A model generated the notes under the pieces. That model made no database searches. It worked only from the letters and a program-made list of their open reading frames with translations, and had not been told where the DNA came from. 12,597 bases of DNA from CAVXTT01 sp963764685 (GTDB lineage Bacteria > Bacteroidota > Ignavibacteria > Ignavibacteriales > Ignavibacteriaceae), in the NCBI GenBank assembly GCA_963764685.1, contig CAVXTT010000005.1, forward strand, positions 1-12,597, written 5' to 3'. The position numbers were made by a program, and so were the translations under genes. This document shows, piece after piece, positions 1 through 8,220 of the stretch (the first letter of the stretch is position 1; every line of letters begins with the position of its first letter).

Positions 1-1
1 T

Positions 2-526
2 CTTCCCCGTGAGATCGATGAAAAAGGGGAGGAGATTGACCCCCGGACAGATCTTGTCAGGGCGCTTATCGAATACAAGAAGTATAAGGAGATGGCTGAA
101 GAACTTTCGTTCTTCGAGACTAGTCAGAAGAAACTTAACTACAGAAGTAATTATACCTATGATGAATCTGATGCTCCTCCGGAACTTAATGTACTGCTGA
201 GAAACATTTCTGTATTTGACCTTGCGAAAGCTTTTAAGACAGCAATCGATGGTCTGAAGGAGCAGCCGGTTCATGAGATCAGGAAAATAAATATTAGTAT
301 TGACGAGCAGATTGAATTTATCCTGAAAATGACACGCGAGAACGGGTCACTTCATTTCCTGAGTCTCGTTTATGGAATGAGAGAAAAGATAAGGATAGTA
401 ATTACCTTTATAGCGCTCCTGGAGCTTGCCAGAGGAGGCAAAATCAAAATTAAAGTCTCCCCCGGGTTTAATGATTTTATAATTAACTCTGTTGAAGATG
501 GAGAACATATACATACCGGTCATTGA
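2..526 (+). CDS. scpA: Segregation and condensation protein A, C-terminal part (5' truncated)
   Basis: ScpA is the kleisin subunit that bridges the SMC dimer and binds ScpB in the bacterial condensin that compacts and separates chromosomes in the cytoplasm. The frame is open from base 2, so the true start lies outside the window and 174 residues remain. Visible family signatures are the acidic stretch ending in DPRTDLVRALIEYKKYKEMA near the left edge and, at the other end, the C-terminal winged helix that contacts the SMC head (FILKMTRENGSLHF, then a FIALLELARGGKIKI-like helix and strand). An internal ATG at base 92 is not the start, because clear ScpA sequence precedes it. The 3' end overlaps scpB by 29 bases, which suggests translational coupling of the two partners. 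The identification rests on these motifs and on the scpB neighbour. Confidence 0.9.
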   Translation, partial: LPREIDEKGEEIDPRTDLVRALIEYKKYKEMAEELSFFETSQKKLNYRSNYTYDESDAPPELNVLLRNISVFDLAKAFKTAIDGLKEQPVHEIRKINISIDEQIEFILKMTRENGSLHFLSLVYGMREKIRIVITFIALLELARGGKIKIKVSPGFNDFIINSVEDGEHIHTGH

Positions 527-1151
527 GTCGCTCATTTTCTCTTCCGACGATCCTTTGCCTTCTGCTGAAATAATTAAGGCAATAAAGGGAATCGACGGTG
601 ATGAAATCAGCATCAGTGAGGAGGAAATTGATACTGAGGTCGGTGAGCTGAATAAAAAATATGAAAGTCTGAATATCGGTTTCCATATAATCAGGGTAGC
701 CAATGGTTATATCTATGCCACAAGACCTGAGAATGCAAAGTATATAGGTTATCTCTCTACCGAAAGAAGCAAGAGAAGGCTCAGCCAGGCTGCGCTTGAG
801 ACACTGGCTATAATAGCATACAAACAACCGGTAACCAAACCTGAAATTGAATCTATCAGAGGAGTGAATTCTGATTACATTCTAAATACACTTCTTGAAA
901 AAGATCTGATTAGCATAAGCGGACGTGCTGAAACAGTAGGAAGACCCCTTCTTTATTCCACCACTGCAGAATTTCTTAAGTATTTTGGATTGAACAAACT
1001 TAGTGACCTTCCTAAACCGCGTGAAATAGAAGAGATAATCAAAGATGAGGATTTTCTGGAGCAGAAGAGAAAAATAATGATGAACCTGTTTGAGGAAACT
1101 CTGGAGAAAGAAGCAGGAGAAAGCCAGGGAGATGCCGGTCAGGTTGAATAA
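498..1151 (+). CDS. scpB: Segregation and condensation protein B
   Basis: ScpB dimerises and binds the middle of ScpA, completing the SMC-ScpA-ScpB condensin. The 217-residue product is of usual family length. It carries the tandem winged-helix layout, with the hallmark LSQAALETLAIIAYKQPVTK at about residues 95-114, then IRGVNSDYILNTLLEKDLI and the GRAETVGRPLLYSTT turn at about 142-156, ending with FLKYFGLNKLSDLP. The tail after residue 195 is charged and probably flexible. I chose the ATG at 498 because MENIYIPVIESLIFSS matches the normal N-terminus. A TTG two codons upstream (492) is possible, and neither has a strong ribosome binding site. The start lies inside scpA and the end overlaps the next gene by 20 bases, so expression is probably coupled on both sides. 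Confidence 0.95.
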   Translation: MENIYIPVIESLIFSSDDPLPSAEIIKAIKGIDGDEISISEEEIDTEVGELNKKYESLNIGFHIIRVANGYIYATRPENAKYIGYLSTERSKRRLSQAALETLAIIAYKQPVTKPEIESIRGVNSDYILNTLLEKDLISISGRAETVGRPLLYSTTAEFLKYFGLNKLSDLPKPREIEEIIKDEDFLEQKRKIMMNLFEETLEKEAGESQGDAGQVE

Positions 1152-1842
1152 ATATCTGTCAGAGAGTGGTATTGCTTCCAGGCGAAAGGCTGAGGAAATG
1201 ATACTGCAGGGACGGGTAGAAGTAAATGATAATATTATAACATCTCTCTCATTCAAGGTTGAGCCGGAAAAAGACACAGTATCTGTCGATGGCGAAAAGA
1301 TACAGCCCCGCAGGCATGTGTATTACCTCTTAAATAAACCGAGAGGAGTTGTTACAACAACAAGTGATGAAAAGAAGAGGAAGACCGTTATTGAATTGAT
1401 TCCGGCCAGGGAAAAAATCTACCCGGTAGGAAGGCTTGATTACAATACAACCGGTGTTCTGCTGCTTACAAATGATGGTGATTTTACAAACCTGATGACG
1501 CATCCCGGAAACAGAATTCCAAGAGTGTACGAGACCATACTCGACAGAATGTTGACTGATGAGGACAGGGATAAACTGCTTAAAGGGGTGTTCATCGAAG
1601 GCAAGCGGGGTGTTTTTACTGAAGTAACATTCCCCAGGCCGAAAGATAGAAAGTATGTCCGCATATCGTGCGTTGAAGGAAGAAATCACTTTGTAAAGAA
1701 TATGTTTAATACTCTGGGGTACACTGTTGCCCGGCTGAATCGAAAAAGTTTTGCCGGCATTGAAGCTGATATACCTGAAGGAGAATACAGAAAACTTACA
1801 ATAGAGGAAGTAGAAAAGCTTATAAAGAAATATGGACGTTAA
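1132..1842 (+). CDS. rluB: RluB/RsuA-family rRNA pseudouridine synthase
   Basis: The enzyme isomerises uridine to pseudouridine in ribosomal RNA, most likely 23S rRNA by analogy with RluB. The RsuA, RluE and RluF members have other targets, so the exact site is unproven. The 236-residue protein has an N-terminal S4 RNA-binding domain (about residues 3-50, RLNKYLSESGIASRRKAEEM) and then the catalytic domain. VGRLDYNTTGVLLLTNDG at about 99-116 carries the catalytic Asp at 103. The motif normally seen as GRNRQVRRMF reads GRNHFVKNMF at about 183-192, a variant of the family pattern. An upstream TTG at 1090 would add 14 residues, but the ATG at 1132 fits the S4 domain start and has AGGAGA at 1115-1120, 11 bases upstream. 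It overlaps scpB by 20 bases and the next gene by 11. Confidence 0.88.
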   Translation: MPVRLNKYLSESGIASRRKAEEMILQGRVEVNDNIITSLSFKVEPEKDTVSVDGEKIQPRRHVYYLLNKPRGVVTTTSDEKKRKTVIELIPAREKIYPVGRLDYNTTGVLLLTNDGDFTNLMTHPGNRIPRVYETILDRMLTDEDRDKLLKGVFIEGKRGVFTEVTFPRPKDRKYVRISCVEGRNHFVKNMFNTLGYTVARLNRKSFAGIEADIPEGEYRKLTIEEVEKLIKKYGR

Positions 1843-3335
1843 ATTAACAGTAGCAGTATTATTCCTGATGTTTGCAGCTGCTGTATACGGTCAGGAGGTG
1901 CAGACCGACTCTGTGCCTAAATATTCATTTGCAACATTGCCGGAATTGTGGGTACAGCTTGATGATATGTTCAATGATCCCAACTTCGGTGATGCCCACT
2001 GGGGTGTTGTAATCCAGTCATTGCAGACCGGGGAGTACTTTTACAAAAGAAATGAAGACAAGCTTTTTATTCCGGCTTCAAATCTAAAACTCTTTACTTC
2101 TGCCGCCGCTCTTATTAAGCTTACACCGGATTTCACATTTGAAACAGATGTGTACACCAACGGCAATATTGACGGTTCCATTCTTTACGGAGATATAATC
2201 GTGCTGGGTAAAGGGGATCCTACAATAAGCGGACGGTTCAATCATAATGATGCTTACAAGGTTTTTAATGCCTGGGCTGACTCTCTCCTGGAAAAAGGAA
2301 TAGACGAGATTACCGGAAATTTAATCGGGGATGATAATCTATTTGATGATGTACCCTCTTGGATATGGATGGGCCTGGGACCAGGAAAGTAAATGGTTTT
2401 CAGCGCCTTCCGGAGCACTTTCATATAATGATAACACTGTGGAAATTGTCGTAAAAAGCGATACAATTGAAAATGCCGCGAGGGTAACTGTGATACCCGA
2501 TACTAAGTATGTGGTTGTTATCAATAATGTGAATCTAGTATCTCCGGATTCACTTACCCAGATTACGGTTTCAAGGGAAAGAGGAACTAACGTTATTACT
2601 GTTTCCGGCAGCCTTAAAAGCAGTGAAGAATACAGGGATTTTGTTACAATTAACAACCCGACACAGTATACGATGGTCGTCTTTAAGGAAGTGCTTGAAA
2701 AGAGAGGAATAAAAATAAATGGCTATTCCATTGATATCGATGATATCACCCTCGGACTCAATTACACTAAACTCAATAAATTATTTACCTGCAAATCCGA
2801 ACCATTGAGAGAAATATTAAAAGAACTTAATAAGAACAGCAATAATTTTTATGCAGAGCAGCTTCTTAAGGAACTGGGACTCAAAGAAATGAACTATGGG
2901 ACTTCCGAGAACGGAGTTGAGGTGCTTGAAGAGGTCCTCGGTGATATGGGAATAAATCCGGATGCCCTTAACATTGTAGACGGCAGCGGTCTATCCCGCT
3001 TAAACCTGCTCACCCCAAGACAAATGGTTACACTTCTTACACATATGAGTAAGAATAAATATTTTGTCCCTTTTTATAATTCATTCCCTATTGCCGGGAG
3101 AGATGCGACCCTTGGGAAAAGAATGGTTGGTACAAGAGCTGAGAATAATATACGTGCAAAGACTGGTTTTCTTGAGGGTGTAAGGTCGCTATCCGGTTAT
3201 CTTAGAACAGGTGATGACGAGCTCGTTGCATTCTCTATAATCTGCAATAACTTTAATGTTCCTGTAAAACTGACGGATAACCTTCAGGATCTTGTATGTA
3301 TGCGGCTGGCAAATTTCAAAAGAACCACGGAGTAG
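1832..3335 (+). pseudogene. dacB: D-alanyl-D-alanine carboxypeptidase/endopeptidase, PBP4 type (one frameshift)
   Basis: This is a periplasmic penicillin-binding protein of peptidase family S13, which trims D-Ala from peptidoglycan stem peptides and cleaves cross-links. The first part (1832-2392) begins with a signal peptide (hydrophobic core about residues 4-18, likely cut after VYG) and carries SNLK, the SxxK motif with nucleophile Ser83. The second part (in frame from about 2358 to 3335) carries SNN (SxN motif, about 336-338), DGSGLSRLN, and AKTG (KTG motif, Lys about 443). The two frames join at GATGATGTACCCTCTTGG. Dropping one C from the CCC at 2354-2356 restores DDVPLGYGWAWD, the usual family wording, and gives about 500 residues, a normal length. 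All catalytic motifs are intact, so a base-calling error is more likely than a dead gene. The gene overlaps the pseudouridine synthase by 11 bases and ends two bases before lysS. Confidence 0.85.
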
Positions 3336-3337
3336 AA

Positions 3338-4854
3338 ATGGAAAATACGCTTCCACAGGATATAAATGTATTAATTAAAAGGCGTCTGGAAGAGCTTGAA
3401 GAGCTTAGGAAAATGGGAGTTGAACCCTTTGCATATAATTATGATGTTACTTCGGATTCTGAAGACATAATTCTTAATTATAAAGATGATGAACCAAAAA
3501 ATGTAAGGATTGCAGGAAGGATTATGGCTCTGAGGAGAATGGGGAAGGCTTCTTTTGCCCACCTGCAGGACCATAAAGGCAGGATACAGATCTATCTTAA
3601 AAAGGATGACGTTGGTGAAGCATACGATGCCTTTAAACTAATGGACATCGGGGACATTATTGGGTGTAGAAGGATATATATTTAAAACAAAGACGGGGGA
3701 AATATCCGTTCAGTAAAATCATTGAAGCTTTTATCAAAAACACCTGAGACCCATTCCCATTGCAAAGGAAACTACTGATGAGCAGGGGAATAAGGTAATA
3801 CACGATCAGTTTGCGGATATAGAACTAAGATACAGACAGCGGTATGTTGATCTTGTTGGTCAATCCTCATATTAAAGATAGTTTTATAAAACGAAGCCGT
3901 ATAATAAGCCAGGATAAGAAGCTTTCTCGATGAGACAGGGTATCTTGAAGTTGAAACACCGGTGCTTCAACCCTCTATACGGCGGTGCAGCCGCAAGACC
4001 ATTTACCACTCATCACAATACACTTGATGTGCCTTTATATTTAAGGATTGCTGATGAGCTTTATTTAAAGCGATTGGTCGTCGGAGGATTTAATGGAGTA
4101 TACGAAATTTCTAAAGATTTCAGAAATGAAGGAATGGACAGAACTCATAATCCTGAGTTCACAATGATGGAACTCTACGTCCCTTATAAGGATTATGAAT
4201 GGATGATGGATTTTGTCGAAAAATGATCCAGTTTATTGCTAATAATGTATTCGGCAGATTGAATTTAATATGACGGAAATAAGGAAATTGATTTTTCGGG
4301 AAGATGGAAAAGAATTTCAATGGTCGATTCTATTAAGGAAAAAACCGGAGTCGACATTCTTTCGGCTAAAACAGATGAATTAAAAGAAACGGCAAGAAAA
4401 CTGGGAATAGATATAAAAGCGATTGAAGGCAGAGCCAAACTGATCGATGAAATCTTCAGTGAAACAGTTCAGCCCGGATTGATTCAGCCGACATTCGTTA
4501 TGGATTACCCGATTGAACTTTCCCCGCTGGCAAAAATTCACAGAACCAAACCGGGACTTGTTGAACGATTTGAAGGTTATGTTGCCGGAAGAGAAATATC
4601 AAATGCATTTTCCGAATTGAATGATCCTATTGACCAGAGAAACCGATTTGAAGGACAGAAGAAAATGATAGAAGAAGGGGATGAGGAAGCACAAAGAATT
4701 GATGAAGATTTTATTCGTGCTCTGGAATATGGAATGCCGCCTGCTGCAGGTCTCGGGATTGGAATAGACCGGCTCGGTTATGTTGTTGACAAATGAATCA
4801 TCGATACGCGATGTGATCTTTTTTCCCCAGATGAAGCCTGAAAAGCAGGGATAA
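3338..4854 (+). pseudogene. lysS: Lysine--tRNA ligase, class II, interrupted by about nine single-base frameshifts
   Basis: LysRS charges tRNA-Lys with lysine in the cytoplasm. Read across frames, the region encodes the whole enzyme. First comes the OB-fold anticodon domain (VRIAGRIMALRRMGKASFAH). Then come motif 1 (RSFLDETGYLEVETPVLQP), PLYGGAAARPF, motif 2 (FRNEGMDRTHNPEFTMMELY, about 4118-4180), FEGYVAGREISNAFSELNDP and motif 3 (GLGIGIDRL). Inferred errors are an extra base at 3662-3664 (G), 3743-3744 (C), 3858-3859 (G), 3909-3910 (C), 3971-3973 (C), about 4268 and 4776-4777 (G), and a missing base after 3712 and in the A run 4219-4223. Correcting them gives 503 residues, the normal length, ending FFPQMKPEKQG with TAA at 4852-4854. 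The longest unbroken pieces are 3338-3685, 3930-4226 and 4320-4796. GGAG at 3329-3332 precedes the ATG. The missing frame probably reflects poor sequence, since LysRS is normally essential. Confidence 0.9.
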
Positions 4855-4861
4855 AATAATA

Positions 4862-4881
4862 CCCGTTAAAGGAAAGACGGG
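4862..4881 (+). other. Possible small stem-loop in the lysS-DUF2279 gap
   Basis: The 43-base gap after lysS contains CCCGT (4862-4866) pairing with ACGGG (4877-4881). A possible T-G wobble extends this to six pairs with an eight-base loop. There is a T-rich stretch only about ten bases later (TATCTTTT), so this is not a classical intrinsic terminator. It could be a weak terminator, an RNA-processing hairpin, or chance. It also lies beside the region of poor sequence, so even its bases are uncertain. Confidence 0.25.
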
Positions 4882-4897
4882 GCAATTATCTTTTAAT

Positions 4898-5830
4898 ATG
4901 AAATATTACATCTGCGTGCTGCTGGCCATATTGACTGTTGTTGTGCCTGCCCAGGTGAAGGATTCCGCTAAGGCCTTACCTTATTCCGGAACAGCTCCTG
5001 GACAGTATACTCTTATAAAGGGAAAAAATTTGCCGCTTTATGATCCCCAAGATTATGAAATAAATTATGGGGTACTAGCTGCAGTCGGAGGGATAGCACT
5101 TGGAACAGGTGTTGCAATACATCTTTATCAGCAGAATGCGTGGTGGAAAGACGAGAGAGTTGCGTTTCATACAATTGACGACTTTGAATATGCATTGTGG
5201 ATAGATAAAGTTGGTCACTTTTATGCTACAACTCTCGTGGCGCATCTTTTCAGTTCCGGTTTCGAAGCAAGCAATTTCAGTATAGAAGAGTCTGCTGTAT
5301 ACGGTAGTATAGCTGCGCTTGCCTTTGAATTATATGTGGAGGTGGAAGATGGTTATGCCAGGCAATGGGGATTCAGCTGGGGAGATGTAGGAGCAGATTT
5401 TCTTGGTGCGGCCTGGCCTGTAGCGCAATACTATTATCCTTTTCTAAAAAACTTTATGTTTAAGTTCAGCTACCGTCCTGTGCAGGCCGGTAAAACACTG
5501 CCGGGAAGCGAACAAAAGAATATTGTTATTGACGATTATGAAGGGCAGAAGTACTGGTTGTCTATGAGATTAAAAAATCTGCTGCCCGGCAAGGTTTCGG
5601 ATTACTGGCCGGCTTTCCTGAATATAGCCTTAGGATATGGTGTGAAAAATATTCACGATTATGATAATGCCTACCGCGAACTTTATATAGCCCTTGATCT
5701 GGATACCGAGGAGCTGCCCCTTTATGGAAAGGGATGGCAGTTTGTGAAGAATAGCCTGAACTTTATACATTTCCCAATGCCCGGGATCAGGATTACGCCT
5801 GATGCCGCTTTTTTTGTATTCTGTTTTTAA
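4898..5830 (+). CDS. DUF2279 domain-containing exported protein (YfiM-like)
   Basis: The function is unknown. The family is predicted to act at the cell envelope. The 310-residue product starts with a signal peptide (hydrophobic residues 5-17, likely cut after VPA, leaving Gln19). A further hydrophobic helix follows at about 58-77, then the DUF2279 core at about 95-180. That core contains WIDKVGHFYAT, an AALAFELYVEVEDGY helix, and GFSWGDVGADFLGA. The conserved Asp103, Lys104, His107, Glu144, Asp163 and Asp167 resemble a polar site buried in a membrane-associated helical fold. The C-terminal tail with DDYEGQKYWLSMRLKNLLP and WPAFLNIALGYGVKN is the form I associate with Bacteroidota/Ignavibacteria members. 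No clear ribosome binding site precedes the ATG, and no better start is visible. It lies 43 bases after lysS and 8 before the glycosyltransferase, so it may belong to that envelope group. Confidence 0.8.
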   Translation: MKYYICVLLAILTVVVPAQVKDSAKALPYSGTAPGQYTLIKGKNLPLYDPQDYEINYGVLAAVGGIALGTGVAIHLYQQNAWWKDERVAFHTIDDFEYALWIDKVGHFYATTLVAHLFSSGFEASNFSIEESAVYGSIAALAFELYVEVEDGYARQWGFSWGDVGADFLGAAWPVAQYYYPFLKNFMFKFSYRPVQAGKTLPGSEQKNIVIDDYEGQKYWLSMRLKNLLPGKVSDYWPAFLNIALGYGVKNIHDYDNAYRELYIALDLDTEELPLYGKGWQFVKNSLNFIHFPMPGIRITPDAAFFVFCF

Positions 5831-5838
5831 GCAGCACA

Positions 5839-6561
5839 TTGAAATATAGCATAATAATACCAACACTTAATGAAGAAAAACTTCTTCCCGGACTATTAAA
5901 CCAGCTTAAAGCACTCAACCATCAGTTTGACTATGAGATTATAATCTCCGATGGATTGAGCGGCGATAAGACAATTGAGCTTGCTCTTCCTTATGCTGAC
6001 ATCATAAAAGTGCATAACGGTCCTGATAAACAAAATATTGCGATGGGACGCAACATCGGAGCAAAGTATGCCTCCGGAGAAGTGCTCATTTTTCTTAATG
6101 CAGATATAAGATTTCAGGCCCCGCACAAGTTTATTAACCACATCGAAAAGGTTTTCCATAACTCTGAATATGCAGCATTCACCTGTTTTGTGAAAGGGTT
6201 TCCTGAGGAATCGAATCTTAGAGATAAAATATTTCACGCTGTATCAAATATTTTTTTTAAGCTCCTTAACGATCTGGGGGACGGTATGGGAAGGGGCGAG
6301 TGCCAGGTAGTACGAAGATCTATCTTTGAGCAGGTTGGAGGATATAATGAAGGAATGGCTGCGGGAGAGGATCTTGATCTGTTCCGCCGTGTAAAAAAGC
6401 TTGGAAAAATTGTTTTTTCTCATAAAGTTTGCGTCTATGAATCTCCACGAAGGTATAAAAAATACGGTTATCTTTTCATTTCCTTTTCCTGGATCAGGAA
6501 TGGGCTGTCCGTGCTGGTAAAGAATAAATCTGTTTCAAAACATTGGGAAGAGGTAAGATGA
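5839..6561 (+). CDS. Family 2 glycosyltransferase
   Basis: The enzyme is predicted to transfer a sugar from an activated nucleotide donor to an acceptor on the cytoplasmic side, probably for a surface glycan or glycolipid. The donor and acceptor cannot be read from sequence. The 240-residue GT-A fold shows the opening strand KYSIIIPTLNEEKLL, EIIISDGLSGDKT (nucleotide-binding Asp at about 38), the metal-binding DXD-type NAD at about 87-89, and GEDLDLFRR with the catalytic-base region Glu177/Asp178. The last 30 residues (YGYLFISFSWIRNGLSVL) are hydrophobic and may associate with the membrane. The start is TTG at 5839, chosen because the first strand of the fold begins there and the next ATG would remove most of the domain. 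The end overlaps the Wzi-like gene by ATGA (6558-6561), which implies coupled translation. Confidence 0.88.
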   Translation: MKYSIIIPTLNEEKLLPGLLNQLKALNHQFDYEIIISDGLSGDKTIELALPYADIIKVHNGPDKQNIAMGRNIGAKYASGEVLIFLNADIRFQAPHKFINHIEKVFHNSEYAAFTCFVKGFPEESNLRDKIFHAVSNIFFKLLNDLGDGMGRGECQVVRRSIFEQVGGYNEGMAAGEDLDLFRRVKKLGKIVFSHKVCVYESPRRYKKYGYLFISFSWIRNGLSVLVKNKSVSKHWEEVR

Positions 6562-8204
6562 TCAGAAAAATATTTCTGATTCTCATCTTCTTTACCGTTG
6601 TAATAAAACCTCAGGCCGAGTATGTGGAAATTACAAACCGGGTTTATTCTTTTCTCGAAAGGGTTGAAACACTTCATCTTATAACCAATTATGATGAGTT
6701 CGAAATTCCGAAAACAAGAAAGATAATTGGTAATTACCTCAAAGAAGTCTCTCAATCTAAGGAGATGCTTACTGACAGTGACATACAGGAGCTTAATGAT
6801 CTTCTCATCGAATTTGATCTGGAGGTAACAGATACAACTGCAAACAGTGTAAACATTTTTCAAAAGGGATATAATTTCTTTTCCGATCAATCTAAATATC
6901 TATACTTCAATACTGGAAAATCAGGCAGTCTTTTTATATCCCTGCTCACCGACGGAGAAATTATAGTTGCCGATACCCTCGGTATGGGGAGTATCAGCAG
7001 TGCTTATCTTCTCCAGATGGGAGGACAGATAAGAGGTACTTTGCTTAATAAGTTCGGCTTTTCTATTAAAGGAACTAACGGAAAAGGATTCGGTGATAAG
7101 CCGACTGCTTTATTAAAAAAAGAACTTCAGTATAATTTTAAGTTCAATGAGAATGATGATAACTTTTTTGATAATACAGAAGGTTATCTCACCGCTGATT
7201 TTGACCAGGTAAGATTTAAGATCGGGCGTGATAGAATGAATATTGGTCCCGGAATACTGAAGCCGATACTTAATTCTAATTCTCCGGCCTTTGATTATCT
7301 GTATTTAAATATTAGCCTGGATATTGTACACTTCTCATTTTTTCACGGTAAGCTCCTGGGAGAGGAAACGGTTATACCGGATAGTATAGCGGGGCCTTCA
7401 ACGGAGTACGGGGAGAAATACCTGGGCTATCACAGAATTGGGTTTGACTTCTCCAGGCACCTTACACTTGGAGCAGGGGAACTAATTATTTACGGCGACC
7501 GTCCTGTTGAATTCAGCTATCTAAATCCTTTTAATTTTTATAAGACAATTGAGCATTCAGGCGGAGACAGAGATAATGCAATGGTTTTCATCGATGCGGC
7601 TAATAACTCTTTTAAGAATGTAAAATTCTATGGCCTGCTTTTCATTGATGATATTTCCTTCAGTAAAATAAATACCGGCTGGTGGGGTAACCAGGTGCTC
7701 CTGAATGCAGGAACTGCAATTTATAATATGGGTAACCTGCCTGCTGATTTACGTCTGGAATATTTAAGAATTGAACCCTATACTCACACCCATAGATTGA
7801 ACAGAAACAGTTATACCAGTAAAGGGTACTCGTTGAGCTCTATGGCTGAACCGAATAGTGAAACCTTTTTTGCAGGTCTGAATTACAGGTTCACCGGAAG
7901 ATTATTGGCCGGAATGGAATTCCTGTATTACGTTCATGGAGCTAATCCTTTGAATGAAGACGGCACCCTCAGGGAAAATGTGGGGGGTGACATTCAATTA
8001 GGGCACAGGACAACAGATGCAGACTATGCCGGGTTCCTGAACGGAGATCCTGAATATACCCGGAGTCTGACTTTAACTGCAGCATATGAACCTTTTAATC
8101 AGTTTATTTTTACATTACGTTTTAGCTATATTTCTGAAGCCCTGCAAAACAGATTATCACAAGAAAAATTAGAATCATTCATTAACTTATCAATCAGGAT
8201 TTAA
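6558..8204 (+). CDS. Capsule assembly Wzi-like outer-membrane beta-barrel protein
   Basis: Wzi is an outer-membrane barrel that binds capsular polysaccharide at the surface, and more distant members are widespread in Bacteroidota-like bacteria. The 548-residue product has a signal peptide (residues 1-20, cut after PQA). It is followed by a helical stretch (about 23-90, with VYSFLERVETLHLI) and then a long run of alternating beta strands. Family-like segments are VRFKIGRDRMNIGPG, HRIGFDFSRHLTLGAGE, and the YLNPFNFYKTIEHSGGDRDN block, followed by FYGLLFIDDISF. The last strand ends SFINLSIRI. The ATG at 6558 has AGAGG at 6549-6553, better than the in-frame start at 6543. It shares ATGA with the glycosyltransferase stop, suggesting the two act on the same glycan. 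The Wzi assignment is by family resemblance; another barrel function remains possible. Confidence 0.72.
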   Translation: MIRKIFLILIFFTVVIKPQAEYVEITNRVYSFLERVETLHLITNYDEFEIPKTRKIIGNYLKEVSQSKEMLTDSDIQELNDLLIEFDLEVTDTTANSVNIFQKGYNFFSDQSKYLYFNTGKSGSLFISLLTDGEIIVADTLGMGSISSAYLLQMGGQIRGTLLNKFGFSIKGTNGKGFGDKPTALLKKELQYNFKFNENDDNFFDNTEGYLTADFDQVRFKIGRDRMNIGPGILKPILNSNSPAFDYLYLNISLDIVHFSFFHGKLLGEETVIPDSIAGPSTEYGEKYLGYHRIGFDFSRHLTLGAGELIIYGDRPVEFSYLNPFNFYKTIEHSGGDRDNAMVFIDAANNSFKNVKFYGLLFIDDISFSKINTGWWGNQVLLNAGTAIYNMGNLPADLRLEYLRIEPYTHTHRLNRNSYTSKGYSLSSMAEPNSETFFAGLNYRFTGRLLAGMEFLYYVHGANPLNEDGTLRENVGGDIQLGHRTTDADYAGFLNGDPEYTRSLTLTAAYEPFNQFIFTLRFSYISEALQNRLSQEKLESFINLSIRI

Positions 8205-8220
8205 CCTACGCGGAGATTGT

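Noticed and set aside
9..200. Small reading frame at the left edge
   Set aside because: It overlaps scpA in another frame, is rich in Arg and Leu as off-frame translations tend to be, and matches no family I know.
2351..2362. Programmed +1 frameshift in dacB at CCC followed by T
   Set aside because: CCC can promote slippage, but carboxypeptidases of this family are not known to use it. Ten similar indels occur within 2.4 kb, so a shared sequence-quality cause is simpler.
3338..4796. Separate small genes in the lysS region (for example 3930-4226 and 4320-4796)
   Set aside because: Each piece is a consecutive part of one LysRS sequence in a different frame. Their ATG codons are internal, and none has its own ribosome binding site.
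6468..6890. Reverse-strand reading frames such as 6468-6890, 882-1277 and 11572-11958
   Set aside because: All lie opposite well-supported genes. Their translations show no recognisable domain, and they lack start signals.
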